Shown: piece after piece, positions 10,380 to 21,839 of the stretch
Numbering within the stretch: position 1 is the first letter of the stretch
Layout: each line of letters begins with the position of its first letter
NCBI GenBank assembly: GCA_034231615.1
Contig: CM067307.1
Coordinates: 92,001-156,000 of the forward strand
Direction of reading: 5' to 3'
DNA: 64,000 bases
Source: Meghimatium bilineatum
Taxonomy: Eukaryota; Mollusca; Gastropoda; Stylommatophora; Philomycidae
Position numbers and translations under genes: made by a program
The notes under the pieces: generated by a model
Database searches by the model: none
The model's input: only the letters and a program-made list of their open reading frames with translations
What the model was told of the DNA's origin: nothing

Positions 10380-12322
10380 TGAGCTCACAATATTACAAGA
10401 TCATGCATTTCAGTCACACAAACCTGTGAACTTTAATGCTTAAATGGGATGGTGCAATCATTTTATGAACAGACACCACTTGTGTCTATGTACATGCACT
10501 AAGTTCACACAAAAGTCTCTGAAAGAGCTAGAAACAAAAATTGATGTGTTCAATGTTTCACTATTAACCTTTAGGCCCCTATGGTTGCAACATTGCGTCT
10601 TGCGTGTGCATCGCACCTTGCCTGTGGTCACAATCATACGCCATATGATATCGCTCCATTCCCGAGTACGGAACTTCACGAAGTTAAAGCTTATATGACG
10701 TAGAATTCCCACCATACGAAGCTAGGAATACGTCACAGTTTAAAGGTAAAATTCCTTTACTCATTATGCTTGTCAGAGAGAGAAAGCCGGTTGAATTTGT
10801 CAGCGCATTTCTAGAGCGACTTTAGCCATTTTCGGCCATATTTTACTATCAAATTAAGTACCGCGTGGCATGGGTAAGTGATTGTGACTACATGTTCTAA
10901 TTGTTGTTTTTTGTGTTTAATATGTTGTTATTTGATAAGAATGTTTGTGTATTCATTCAAAAACACAAAAATAATATGTATAAGGGGTGCCATGTGTGTG
11001 CATGGACAAGAATTATGTTGCGTGTCGGGCTAGACCTAGTGTTGACCGGACGGATGTTATATGCGATTTCTTCACATTTTATTAGTTTTTTAGTCTATAT
11101 TATATTAGTTTGGATATAAAACAATATATATAAATTAAGTACAGGTATTTATGAGGATTTTATCCATGTTGCCACACATTGCTCATGTATTAGGGTCGTC
11201 ATGAAGATATATTTGCGATTTTGAAAATGGCGTTTTGGGTTTTTCGCCCGAATTTTATACTTCACATCTTGCTCACAACTGTCATATCACACATACAACA
11301 ACAACAAAAACACAATTATATTCACTATTCACTCCTTTATTTAGATGTGCAAAAATTATTTTGATATCTTTTAAAACAAAAAGTTATCACGTTTTCAAAA
11401 CACTCACCATCAATAGCGCAAATTTGTCAAAAAATAAGTCAGGCCATGGGGGAAGTTTTGTAATTTTAAGCCAGGGCTCTAAAGGTTAAACTGTGGAAGA
11501 GGTTCAACTTCCACCTATCATGAATTGGAAATATGGACGAGCTCTTGTCTGCTTAGAATTGCCTTCATGAAGAATTTTTTTGAAAAGACAAATGGGCATG
11601 AAAAAACTCATTTCACTGTTGCTTTAGATTGCATGGCAGATGGATCACGTTTGCCCCCCCCCCCTCAATCCCCAATGATTATTTTCAAACACAAAACTCT
11701 TTCTAAGGGGGTGAAATTCCCAGGTGACATTTTTGTGCATGTGCAAACGAAAGGTTGGATGGATGAAAATGCCACTCTGGAATGGCTGGATAAAGTGTGG
11801 AGGTAAAGTAGGGTCACTTTATAAAAACCATTCATGCTAGTCTGGGACACGTTTCAGGCACATCTCACCGGAAAATTGGGGAAAACAAAATGCTGTGAGA
11901 TATGGTTGTCTGTAGTTGCGATTCTTGTGGTCCTTACCTCCCTCTCGCAGTCACTAAATATTCCCCTTAGCAAACCATTTAAAGACAGACTCTGAGCAAA
12001 ATGGAATGACTGGATGGCGTCATTTGATTTAGCAGTGATGAAGGGTGGCAACATCGAAAAAGTTGATAACACCACAATAACAACGTGGTTTAAAGAATCG
12101 TTATAGTATATATGTCATCCAAAATTATCATCAGATCTTTTAAAAAATGCTTCATTAGTAATATAATGGATGTGAGGACAATGCTATCTTTGAGGACGAT
12201 GCCGACGATGAATATATACTGAAGACTGATGATATTCACCCTGATGTTTCCATTACAGAGGATGAAATTCATGAATTATTTCATATTTCAGACAGTGATT
12301 CCGACTTTGAAGGATCTCAATG
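10380..12322 (+). pseudogene. pogo/Tigger-type transposase relic, split by another element
   Basis: The left piece (10444-10567) reads GWCNHFMNRHHLCL, the end of the CENP-B-like helix-turn-helix. The right piece starts at 11486 and reads IGNMDE (first catalytic Asp), GHEKTHFTVALDCMADGS, VHVQTKGWMDENATLEWL, a decayed LVWDTFQAHL (second Asp), KPFKDRL and an acidic end SDSDFEGSQ before the stop at 12322. This order is the DDE_1 superfamily domain of pogo/Tigger elements. Several frameshifts and a stop just before IGNMDE mark it as dead. Removing 10568-11489 rejoins the frame. An A/T-rich stretch at 12334-12440 recurs at 12682-12790 and may be its 3' flank. No terminal inverted repeats were identified. 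Confidence 0.82.
10568..11485. mobile_element. piggyBac-like non-autonomous element
   Basis: TTAA at 10564-10567 and 11486-11489 flanks 918 bp with inverted ends: CCTTTAGGCCCC on the left and CCTTTAGAGCCC as the complement of the right. Precise TTAA duplication is diagnostic of piggyBac-type insertion. It lies inside the pogo relic, so it is younger. No transposase domain was recognised; an open frame at 10901-11119 has no recognised similarity. Confidence 0.78.
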
Positions 12323-12333
12323 ACCGTTTGTAC

Positions 12334-12790
12334 TTTTACTGGTAAGATTTTTCCTCTGTTACTGGTATTTTACGCAATTCTGTGTTATAGTATTTTGTGT
12401 TTCTACCAGTAATTATCCTTTTAATTATTTTTTACGCTGAATACACCTTCATTTGTTCTATTTTTATTGAATTCTTACAGAAACATTATGCTTAGATGAT
12501 AACATGGGTTAGATCAGCATGTTTCATTTGTTTTCATGGATGATACTATATGTACACTTTAGTTATGAAATACTTGCCAACATCAGATATATTATAGGCT
12601 TAGGCATTTTATCCTGGTGTGAATATATCAGATAAGAACACGCAAGTCACATGTTTTTAGGGGTTGTGCAGGGAATTTTTTTTACTGGTAAGTTTTTCTA
12701 TTCTGTTACTGGAAGTTGAAATTATTAGGTGTTTTGTTTTTTGTGTTTCTACCACTAATTTTTTAAACCTTTTATTATACGCGTTTGTAA
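12334..12790. repeat. Diverged direct duplication, about 345 bp apart
   Basis: TTTTACTGGTAAG, CTGTTACTGG and TTTTGTGTTTCTACCA occur in the same order at 12334-12440 and 12682-12790. The duplicated segment adjoins the pogo transposase stop. Confidence 0.5.
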
Positions 12791-12922
12791 GCCAAGACCC
12801 ATAAATTAATTGTGAAAATATATACAAAAATTATCAGCTTATACACAGAAATATACGGTAGACCTGAATGACAAAGATCAGCAAAAGCACTGAATATTCA
12901 CATGTCTTGGCATATCACATAC

Positions 12923-13054
12923 GTGTTTTGATTCTAATGACTAGTTCTTGGCCAAGACCTGCAGTATTCACAGCTGCCACACTGATGTTATAAACTGTGT
13001 CAGGGACAAGATTCTGCGAAATGGCTGCTTGAGATGTGATGTTGCTGTTCATGA
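12923..13054 (-). CDS. Host gene exon: second half of third FN3 domain
   Basis: Acceptor TTCTTCTGAAACAG and donor GTATGT bound a 132-nt exon that starts with two bases of a codon and ends with one, in phase with exons at 23574 and 8498. It encodes ITSQAAISQNLVPDTVYNIS and VAAVNTAGLGQE, the E-F-G strands of a fibronectin type III domain with the typical L.P.T.Y.I.V.A.N..G pattern. Sequons NIT and NIS support extracellular exposure. Confidence 0.92.
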
Positions 13055-13139
13055 CTGTTTCAGAAGAAATACAATAGTATGTTCTTTAGGATAATTGTAC
13101 TCAAGCAAACACAAAGTCTTTCAGTTTTACAATGAACTC

Positions 13140-13575
13140 ACAGACTATTGAGTATGAGTATGACAAATACAGGTAACAGTATACAAAACAGTTTCAACCA
13201 TGATGTCTTTATCATGAAAATACAAAATATGTGCACACAAGTATTGCTGTAGAGATTATATGTATTAAGACCAAATGGTTTAAGGGTATAAAACTACAAT
13301 ACATAAAGATTTTCAAGGATGTACCTAGCTCTACTGTCAGTGGAGCAAGATATTATTTCAGTGACCTGACTGTCACTCTTCTATTATTAATTCTATGTAT
13401 GGTCAACCTGAAGATCTTGTTTAATGCCATAATAATTCATTCATGATAGTGCCTCTATTTTTATTTTTTGTTTACTGTTCATCTTGTGACAAAGATGTTA
13501 TAGTTGTTGAAACTATCTTGTATACTATTATCTGAATATTTTGTCATATCAATACCCAATAGTCAGATAGATAAT
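13140..13575. mobile_element. Inverted PLE-type terminal repeats without coding body
   Basis: The left arm 13141-13215 and right arm 13480-13565 are diverged inverted repeats sharing the GTATAC core, TTTGTCATA and CAATAGTC. Read inward, the left arm complement contains ATGATAAAGACATCATGG and GTTGAAAC, the same layout as the PLE 3' ends elsewhere. The end of the right arm (GTCAGATAGATAATATGCAT) resembles the 73-bp repeats at 14855-15050, so both may be one PLE insertion later split by a LINE. Confidence 0.58.
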
Positions 13576-13599
13576 ATGCATTCATTGTAAAGCTAAAAA

Positions 13600-14830
13600 T
13601 GGAAGTCTGTCAGGTTTGCATGCTCTCATGCTTTCTTTGCAATATATACATAGAATAATAAAAAAGGTAAAAAGTGCAGAGGGCAACATAACCAATTCAG
13701 AACAAGATAACTCAGAGCAACTAAACAATGAGTTAAACAAACTGCTTTTTGTAGACGACCAGAGCCTCATATATACAAATGAAGAACAACTGCAAAACCA
13801 TATTAACTCACTATCTGCAAGGTGCAGAAAATACAACATGAAGATCAATACACAAAAGACGGAAACTATGAAAATATACAGAACACCATGCCCACTAAAC
13901 ATACAGATAGACAACATAGGAGTAAAATAAGAAGAGTAGTTCAAATATCTCAGTAGAATTTTCACAGAAAATGGAAGCCTTGACAGAGAGATAGATACGA
14001 GATGTCAAAAGGCAAATGCAGTAGCATACAAACTGTCACTACTTCTTCATCCAAAGATTGAGATGGAAGTTAAAAGACAAGTGATTTACAGTATATTACT
14101 ACCAACACCGTGGTGTGTCATGTGACGTATTCCTTCTAGAACGTTGTCTTCCCAATGAACTCTCTGAACCTCTCTCTGTCTTGGGCGATGTGGCTTGCAT
14201 TTTCTAGCGATTTATTCATGTTATCTTTAATGTCGTCAGTCCATCGTCTTCTTGGTCTGCCCTTTCTCCTCTTCCCAGGTACTCTTCCCTCCATTATTTG
14301 TCTTTCTAAACATTTATGTCTCTTTATATGACCAAACAGGTGTAGTTTTCTTTTTGTTATTGTGTTTAGTAACCAACACTCTGGAATATTCAATGTGTTT
14401 ATAATATCTGAGTTAATTGTGTGAAAACACTGTGTTACCAGTGCTAATTCTGGTCTCTCATCTTCACATTACAGAAAGATAGTAGCATGTGAGATAAAAT
14501 GTTCGAAGAAAACTGCAGGGATCACCAGGCTTGACAGATTACGAAATGAAGACATCAGAGAAAGACTAGGTATAACACCTTGTACAGAATACATAGAAAG
14601 GCAGCAGATCAAGTAGTTTGGCCACATTATGAGAAAGCATCACAAGTTACCCATGAACCAAATGAGATCAGAGTACAAAGCCGGAGGAAGACCACGGAAA
14701 AAATGGACAGAAAACATCAGGGACATCTTGAACAAATACCATCATAGCACAGCTGAGGCAAAACATCTGACCTTGGAGAACAAGTTAGATTTCCAATCAC
14801 CCCTTATGCTTAACAGCAAGAGTGGATAAC
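13600..14830 (+). pseudogene. LINE reverse transcriptase 3' half, split by another LINE
   Basis: The frame 13616-13930 encodes NNELNKLLFVDDQSLIYTNE, where FVDD replaces the FADD of RT motif C, then CRKYNMKINTQKTETMK. After a stop at 13928 the C-terminal part continues to about 14100. An opposite-strand LINE tail occupies 14105-14465, after which RLRNEDIRERLGITP and AGGRPRKKWTENIRDI finish the protein. The same family is at 45270-46935, where FADD is intact. Everything upstream of motif C is missing. Confidence 0.78.
14105..14465 (-). mobile_element. LINE 3' end inserted in a second LINE
   Basis: Minus-strand frame 14393-14136 encodes KRKLHLFGHIKRHKCLERQI, PGKRRKGRPRRRWTDDI and ASHIAQDRERFREF, the same tail as 9660-9935. 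It interrupts the plus-strand RT frame between VIYSILLPT and RKIVACEIK. No clear target-site duplication was found at the borders. Confidence 0.75.
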
Positions 14831-14854
14831 AAACCACTTGGAAATAAACAATTG

Positions 14855-15050
14855 TAAAACCTTGTGTTTTGTCATACCCGAGCCTAATAATCAGAAAGGT
14901 AATGGGCATCCATTATTAAGTTGATCAACCTTGTGTTTTGTCATACCCGAGCCTAATAATCAGATAGGTAATGGGCATCCATTGTAAAGTTGATCAGTCT
15001 TGTGTTTTGTGTTTTAGTAGCCAGTAGTCAGATAATGTGCATGCATCCTA
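14855..15050. repeat. Tandem repeat, about 73 bp, 2.5 copies
   Basis: Two near-identical units (CCTTGTGTTTTGTCATACCC, AATAATCAGA, GGTAATGGGCATCCATT) and a partial third. They resemble the end of the PLE-like right arm at 13540-13590 and directly precede PLE coding sequence at 15055, so they are probably PLE terminal sequence in tandem. Confidence 0.7.
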
Positions 15051-15054
15051 TAAT

Positions 15055-15860
15055 GGTCCGGTCACATCTCTTTTCCACAGATACATTGATGATGGTATAG
15101 GGATTACTGTCATGTTGAGACAGAAATATCTGGCTTCATCAACATCACCAACAATTTCAAATTCAATTTACAAATAACATTTCTACTACTTCTGTTAATT
15201 TCCTTGTTACCATTCATCCCCCTCACCGTAGCACATTCATCTACTACAAACCTACTGATGCACATAGTTTTCTGCTCTACACTTCTTATCATCCTGCAGC
15301 TTGTCGCAACTCTCTGCCATTCTCCCAGCTTCATTGTCTTTGTCACTTATGCAGAGATGGTGACAACTATTCTTGACAAATCCTCTGAGATGATTGATTT
15401 CTTCTGCAGGTGCTCATTCCCTGATAATATCCTTTCATCAGCATGGCTCCATGTACTTCAGTTATCTCACCTAGATACCTTTACTAACTCCCAGGGCTCT
15501 TCTTTCCCCTCTGATAGAGTTAAACTTGACCTTACCTTTCATCCCCATAATCTACTGTCTGGCATATCATGCTTAAACATTTGGTACATTCTCCAGTCTG
15601 ATCCTCACACTCATGCCACTTTCCAGAACTTGCCTCTGGGTGCCTATAGTAATGACAAAAATCTCAAGGACATCTTGCTCCACAGCCACCTTCTGTCTTC
15701 TGTACCTGACCACTTTGGCACTGTTCGATGCTCATGTGGTCATTGCAACATGTCCTTATGTGGTTGAGATGTACTCAATCTATTTCCTAAGGCCGCTTTC
15801 ACTATTGATGAGGCCTTTACATGTGAATCACGTAATTTCATTTACTTTATCTAGGCACAT
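15055..15860 (+). pseudogene. PLE reverse transcriptase C-terminal part
   Basis: Frames give RYIDDGIGI (RT motif C YIDD) near 15085, then TTSVNFLVTIHPP, YYKPTDAHSF, CRCSFPDNILSSAWLHV, VKLDLTFHPH and LKDILLHSHLLSSVPDHFG, the RT thumb and linker typical of animal Penelope-like elements, with frameshifts. The GIY-YIG domain is missing: similarity ends near 15840 after CESRN. Bases 15861-15999 are unassigned. Confidence 0.8.
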
Positions 15861-15999
15861 GGACAAAATTTTCACAATAGTGCTAAATAATTACAAATAA
15901 TATAGTTAGATAACCCTTAAAAACAGCAATTCAACGATACCTCAACCAAGTCTGTACATCAACCCTGAAAAAAGGTACACATTTTTTTCGAATTAATTT

Positions 16000-16870
16000 C
16001 AAATCAACATTTTTTTAATGAAACATACAGGAAAATATAAATAAAACTTGTGACCACAAAATGTAGACATGCTGATAATTTCTAAATTATCTTTGTTATT
16101 TGAAATAATACAACACACAAAGTATACATTTGTTTGTTCGCGAAGAACAAAGGCATCTGTTGATCCCATTTCTGTAATTTTCAGAAGCAAGCACAACTAA
16201 TTACTATTAAAAAATGACAGCTAATTAGCATAATTAAAATATAAAATTAATTACATAGCAATTAAATATATTTAAATAACACATAGGCCCTAATATATAT
16301 ATTTTTATATTCGCAAAGGCAAGGCGGATCTGTTGATCACATTTCTGTCATTTTCAGATGCATGCAGAACTAATTAATATTCAAAATGGCAGATAATTAG
16401 TGTCATTAAAATGAAAATAAATATATAACTATTGAATATAATAAAATACCACAGAAACTAGGCATATATATTTTTATGTGTGCAAAGACTAGACACATCT
16501 ATTGATTACATTTCTATAATTTTAATATGCACAAAAAAATAATTAATATTAAAAATGGCAGCTAATTAACATAATTAAAATGAAAATAAACTACCGGTAT
16601 ATAGGGCCTAACTATAAAATATAATAAAATACCACAGAAAATATATATTTTTGTATTCACAAAGTCAAGAAGCATCTGTTGATTCAGTGTGCTAATTTTC
16701 AGTTGAAATGAGGGTTAATGAAATTCAAAATGACAGCTAATTTGCATAAGTAACATTGCATTAGGTAGTCTAATTATAAAATATTTATGATATAATATCA
16801 TGCAATAGGCCTATATACATTTTTGTGTTTGGAGAAACTTGCCGAATCTGCTGGGATAAATCTTACAGTG
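16000..16870. repeat. A/T-rich satellite, about 175 bp unit (block 1)
   Basis: The phrase ATCTGTTGATCACATTTCTG recurs near 16149, 16326, 16494, 16672 and, diverged, 16844, giving periods of about 168-178 bp. Each unit also has AATGGCAGCTAATTAGCATA and TATATATTTTT. A partial unit reappears at 17975-18060 beyond a PLE-like insertion. Confidence 0.85.
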
Positions 16871-16928
16871 TAGGGTAACAACCCTAAACAGGAAGTAGGT
16901 GGCTGGGGTAACACTGGGCAAAATGTCA

Positions 16929-17945
16929 AGATATACAAAAATAGGTAGGTGTGTTACCAAAATAAAACATAAAACATCTTAACAATGAGATACAGGGACA
17001 GATGACGTTTCGACTATAAACACAGAGTCCTCCTCCAGTCATCTTTCTCTATGGCTATTTGGGTGTAGTCATGGTTCACAACCACCCCCCCTCCCTCTTA
17101 GTTGTTTGACTTACACCCCTGTACTCTCATCAGTTGGTGTTCACTGTGTCCCATTTTTCCATCCAAGCTATTGTCTTTTCCATTGTTCTCCCTTTTGCGG
17201 GTGTGTTTTATTTTCACTTCTGCGCCTCGGGTACCGGTTATTACTGTGGCATGTCTTTATTTTTCTAGCCTGTACAAATACGTGCTATCAAGACCCTTGA
17301 TAAAAATATGGCTTTCACTGTCAATTTTTTACTTTGTTGCCATTATGTGTGTGCTCATCCATATGGAAGGAACTGAGACCAGTCGCTACATCAGTTAAGT
17401 TATTGCACTATTTTATTCTCATATATCACCATTATCTGCTCATATTCTCTTCCTGCTATTTTCTCTTTCTCTTCTGTTGCTGCCTTTTTTGACCTCTTTC
17501 TCCCCTTTCTCTCTCTCCCCCCTGATCCCTCGTACCATCTCATTTTGCTCTTCACTTACATTATGATTGCTTGTCTGTAGCATTCATTCTATGTTGCCAC
17601 TTTTGAGGTAAGTATTTTTAATGTACTTTTAATTTACTTGCTACCATATCTTTTCCTTTGTTCATCTCACTTTCTTCAGTCTACTTTCTCCTCCCTACGT
17701 ACTAATAACTTCTCCCTATATGTTTTTCTCACCTGTCATGCTTCCACATCTTTTCTTCCCCCATTACCTATCTGTTATTGTCCTCCTTATTATAACCCTA
17801 TTTGTCCCCATGTAAGATTTGTTTTATTGTGGTCATTTGTTTGTCCTGATGAAGGTTTTATAGTCGAAACATCGTCTGTCCCTGTATCTTGTTGTTAAGT
17901 TGTTTTATGTTTTATTTTGGTAACAGACCTACCTATTTTTTTATA
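16929..17945 (+). mobile_element. Element bounded by about 90-bp inverted repeats, PLE-like
   Basis: The left arm 16929-17020 and right arm 17857-17945 are about 92 bp, roughly 90 percent identical and inverted, sharing GGTAACA, ATAAAACATAAAACA and GATACAGGGACAG. The interior has no clear protein domain; its pyrimidine-rich frames are not convincing. The right arm contains CTGATGA, then GTCGAAAC. Arrangement and motif match the inverted terminal repeats of the other PLE copies, so PLE is inferred rather than shown. It splits the 175-bp satellite. Confidence 0.6.
17838..17885 (+). ncRNA. Hammerhead-ribozyme-like core (candidate)
   Basis: CTGATGA (17846-17852) is followed by a short spacer and CGAAAC (17865-17870), then ATC and GTC (17874-17876), the order of a hammerhead core with very short stem III. 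Such ribozymes are known in PLE terminal repeats. Against it, stem II (AGG...GTC) is weak and I see no good stem I between the flanks. It may be decayed or only superficially similar. Confidence 0.35.
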
Positions 17946-17974
17946 TCGAATCTTCTGGTTAAGTTACCATTATT

Positions 17975-18060
17975 TCTAGATATTACCAAAGCAAATTAAT
18001 ATTCAAAATGGCTAATTTCCATAATTAAAATGAATTTTCATATAGTTATGTCCTAGTCAC
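17975..18060. repeat. A/T-rich satellite, about 175 bp unit (block 2, partial)
   Basis: AAATTAATATTCAAAATGGC and CATAATTAAAATGAA match the interior of the units at 16000-16870, after the interruption by the inverted-repeat element. Confidence 0.7.
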
Positions 18061-18409
18061 GTATGATAAAATGTTTCTGTGCTTCAAATGTGAAAAACTT
18101 TCAAGAATTATGTGCATAGTGATGTGCTTTTTTGTTAAGTTATTAAGCATGTTACCTTGTCAAGATAATTTTTGTTTTCATTATATTTTATAAAAATTGT
18201 GAACAGTGTGATTTTGGGGTAACACCGCACACACTGACGGGGCAAACATGCACTGCGGACTCACTGCGCATGTTTGCCCCAGTCACTTCCCCCTTATATT
18301 GCCAAATATTTAAACCAATATTTTATTGCCACGTTGTTTCTTTTTAGGAATTACAAATGGAAAATTGAGAAAATGATGCTGCTGACTGAAAATTAAGCTG
18401 TCGCTGCTA

Positions 18410-19107
18410 TAGATGCACAATCTCCACGGGTCATAGTTGTATGATATCCGCCGATAATATATGCACCATCTCCGCTATTCCTCCGCTATCCATAGATGTA
18501 TGTTCTCCGCTATTCATAGATGCATGATCCCTGTCGGTTATAGCTGCACAATCTTTCCCAATCATAGTTGTATGACCTCCGCAGATAATAGATGCACGAC
18601 CTCCACCGATGCACAATATCTGCTATTCATAGATGCACGTTCTCCGCTATACATAGATGCACAATCCCCGCTATTCATAGATGCACGATCTCCGTTATTC
18701 ATAGATGCACGATCCCTTTCAGTTATAGCTGCACAATCTTCACAGATAATAGATGCACGACCTCCGCAGATAATAGATGCACGACCTCCGCCGATGCACA
18801 ATATCTGCTATTCATAAATGCACGATCCCCTCTATACATTATTGCATGATCTCCGCTATTCATAGATGCACGTTTCCCGCTATTCATAGACGCACATTCC
18901 CCGCTATTCATAGATGCACGTTCTCCGTTATTCATAGATGCACGACCTCCGCTATTCATAGATGTACAATCTCTGCCGGTCATAGATACATGATCTCCAC
19001 TGGTCATAATTGCACTATCTCTGCCGGTCATAGTTGCACTATCTCTGCCGGTCTTAGTTGCACGATCTCTGCCTGTCATAGTTGTACGACCTCCGCTATT
19101 CATAGAT
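18410..19107. repeat. 24-bp minisatellite, about 29 copies
   Basis: The monomer is CCGCTATTCATAGATGCACG plus about four bases (ATCT). Because 24 is divisible by three, frames on both strands stay open across the array and give 8-residue repeats such as RCTISAIH; these are not credible proteins. Just left, 18240-18283 holds a 13-bp inverted repeat (GGGGCAAACATGC and its complement). Confidence 0.93.
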
Positions 19108-19109
19108 AG

Positions 19110-19898
19110 TTGAAATTATAGTCAAACGCTTTATAGAGCACTCCAACACGTTGTTATAGTTTCAAACAGATCTAAGCACCCATTCTCTGTATAACATTTT
19201 TTTTTCATATTTATGTTTTTTTTCATATTTTTTTCGTATTAAAGTTACATAAAGATACATATGCATAGTCTTTGTGCTCTATAATTTTCCAACACTATGA
19301 CTGGCTATGTTAAGATAGGAAGTGACGTTGTTATTTTGTTGGTTTTGTCAATTTTCCCATGATTTCGGAATTGTTTTTGCCTGCTCGTGTTGGCCCAAAA
19401 ATTGGGGCAAATGTGGGATTTTACTCATGTTCCTAAAATCTCATTTCTACGGACTAAACGTGATTGTATGTTGCAAATACTCTGACGATTGTTAGATGGA
19501 TGGATAAGCTACACACTGCTGCTAGTTTGGTCTCTCATAGTTAAGTCTATTTGTCAGAATACACAAAAAAGTGAAAAATGTACATCCGGCTACCCTATTA
19601 TTATTGTTATCATTATTGTGCATTGTCATGTTCTAGGAATAATGGTTGAACAATTTGTGAAAAATAAATAGTAAAAAGAGTAACTTGTAGGGCCTAAGTC
19701 AGATTTCTTGATTATGAGCTTAACTTCCATGTCCTGAAGCATGGAAAACACTTTGAATAAAATTATCCCCCCCCCCCAACTACGGGCTTGGATGTTCCCT
19801 CAGATCATCTATGGACCTCTTGTCATCCATTTACATTTATGAAATTATATATCTAAATAATTTTTATAAAAAAAGAAAAACTGATGCTGACTATGCAG
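19110..19898. other. Non-coding stretch, partly shared with 29520-29711
   Basis: Bases 19490-19596 match 29600-29711 (GATGGATGGATA, TCTCTCATAGTTAA, GTCAGAATA, GTGAAAAATGT) and end in GGCTACCCT. With 18120-18250 matching 28230-28370, this suggests a second, disrupted copy of the possible TIR element at 28005. A poly-C run lies at 19770. Nothing else is recognised. Confidence 0.45.
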
Positions 19899-19899
19899 A

Positions 19900-20430
19900 T
19901 TTGATAGCAGACAAATGCCAATCATTTGATACATCAACACATGCAGTAATACTCACAGACTCTCAAAGCATGTTGCGCAAGATAGACAAGTTCATGCTAA
20001 GAAAAGAATGGTGGGACTTATTGAACAACTCAGTTGTCCAAAGCATTACATGGATATTCTGTCCTGGTCATGCTGGGGTCAGAGGAAACGAGAGAGCCGA
20101 CTTACTGGCAGGCAATGCGGCGATAGACGGCACATTGCTGAGAAGAGATAAAGCAGATTTAATAAAGGCAGTAATAAATTCATTTCGAGATGCAGATGAT
20201 GTCAATGAGGTTGAGAACGTACACATACAGAGAATGTTAGAAATGGGAGTATTCAGAGGTGAGGGGAGGAAAAGTAAATTTTTTGGAAAGTCCCGAAGAT
20301 CACACAATCAACACCTGACCGGAACTATGAGTCTACATACACTGGGATGGCTGCTGGAGTGGAGGGCGGAGCACTTATGGGAATGTCCCGCGTGCTGTGA
20401 AGCCAGTTTCTAATGAAGAATCACGAATCA
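19900..20430 (+). pseudogene. LINE RNase H C-terminal fragment, well preserved
   Basis: The frame is open to 20413 and encodes HAVILTDSQSMLRKIDKF, QSITWIFCPGHAGVRGNERA followed by D (complete RNase H signature), KAVINSFRDADDVNE, HNQHLTGTMSLHTLGWLLEW and HLWECPACCEASF. The first catalytic Asp and Glu regions are absent because the copy is 5'-truncated near 19890. The 3' end carries GAATCACGAATCAAGAATCA. Of the seven RNase H family fragments listed here it has the cleanest C-terminal frame. Confidence 0.85.
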
Positions 20431-20754
20431 AGAATCAAATGCCAATCATTAGGCCTAGTTATTTACAGTAGCCATAGTGTAAATGACTGTGCATTTGCAC
20501 AGCATGTTTAGTCCGTACAGTAGGCCCAGCTATATAATATATTATTCAATACTACAAGCCTAAGTAAATTTATGATCAGTCTACATTTTTAATTGCTACA
20601 ATGTATTTATTAAGCTTATGACATAAATCAAACACCAAAACAAAACTACATATTTAAATTATATACATAGAAATCCGACATGGTGAACATAATTAATAGA
20701 ACAGCCACAATGGCTGATCACAACATGGTTATCAACATGAAATATCGATGTCTT

Positions 20755-21105
20755 TACAAATTATTTTCATTTTCACGGCACTGTCTAACATTCTTAAAAG
20801 TTAAACAAATCAACATAAAAATGGTCAAATACTAAAACTATTAAATACGGAATAAAAGGAATTGTAAGTTAATGAAATGGTTATAACTTACCCAAATTAC
20901 AAAAAAAGAACATCCATATGGGCAATTCAAGCATAAAATGGTGTGGTGTTCAAAATTTATTTTTATCATCAAGGCACTGCCAAACAATCTTAATAGTTGC
21001 ACATATCTATATAAAAATAGTCAAAGAACTTTAAAAAACTATTGACAAATGCGTAAAAACACATATACGAGTGAAAAAAAATGGTGATAACATACCTATG
21101 AGCAC
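20755..21105. repeat. Diverged tandem duplication, about 197 bp
   Basis: ACGGCACTGTCTAACATTCT and CAAGGCACTGCCAAACAATC, followed by AACATAAAAATGGTCAAA and TATATAAAAATAGTCAAA, mark two units about 197 bp apart. Both end near a donor-like (C)TTACC or CATACC on the complementary strand. No coding role is shown. Bases 20431-20754 and 21106-21314 show nothing recognisable. Confidence 0.5.
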
Positions 21106-21314
21106 TAAAATCAGTATTATTTCCGTATAATTTAATATTTCCCAAATCATCAATGTCCCAAATGCGCACCAGAAATCGCTGAATAATAATGATACACTCT
21201 TTTAAAATTAAAAAATAATTTAGTATCGAAATTTCTGGAAAATGCCATCATGCATAATCATATATTTTATCGGCATCGTGAGAAATCGATTATGCGTTTC
21301 CCCCCTGGATGTCC

Positions 21315-21830
21315 AAGTACCGACTGTATCATATGCAGGTTCCGCGTGAGCAGTATATCAGTGAAACTGACTTAGGATTAAACTACCGCTTCTGCAACCA
21401 TCTTCAATCCATCAAACACAGTAAGCCTACTCCTGTGGATAACACTTCAGCAGTGATGGCCATCGTGGTGTTCCTGAAATTCATGTTGCTGCCATTAGAT
21501 CCTGCATCACTGATGATAGATCTAGGTACGCTTTTGATAATCGTTTTATTTTTAAGTTTGGTACCCTCAAGCCTTTTGTACTTAATTCTGACAACTCCTT
21601 TGTTTAGCTCTCAGTTGGTGTGGTCCTTGTCTTTATTCATTTTGTTCCATCATTTACGTCACATTTTTGATTGCTTCGTTTCCACATGTATTTATGTTTC
21701 AATGTATTTTCTGTTCCAATCCTTCGAGCATTTCACATCCACATTTCACTCAGTTTGTCGTTTCATCAGTTCAACACAGTGGATGAGACTTTATAAAGAT
21801 TGAAGGAATGTGTAGTTTTGGAAGATAGCA
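21315..21830 (+). pseudogene. PLE GIY-YIG endonuclease fragment
   Basis: QYISETDLGLNYRFCNHLQS and SIKHSKPTPV match the PLE endonuclease with YIG changed to YIS and the conserved DRF changed to YRF. A frameshift follows, and the equivalent of SCITDDRSRYAF is in another frame at about 21505-21540. Noncoding PLE 3' sequence follows to about 21790. Confidence 0.75.
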
Positions 21831-21839
21831 AAAAAAAGA

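Noticed and set aside
13582..13965. 127-codon minus-strand frame
   Set aside because: Antisense shadow of the plus-strand LINE RT frame at 13616-13930.
17102..17898. Hydrophobic pyrimidine-rich frames inside the inverted-repeat element
   Set aside because: Several overlapping frames are open because the strand is T/C-rich; no conserved motif was found.
18240..18285. 13-bp inverted repeat as a terminator hairpin
   Set aside because: No transcription unit ends here; it is better explained as subterminal sequence of the possible TIR element.
21060..21180. Minus-strand hydrophobic frame ending in a donor-like GTATGT, as a possible host exon
   Set aside because: It lies in a diverged tandem duplication, has no matching acceptor, and does not fit the phase or domain order of the FN3 gene.
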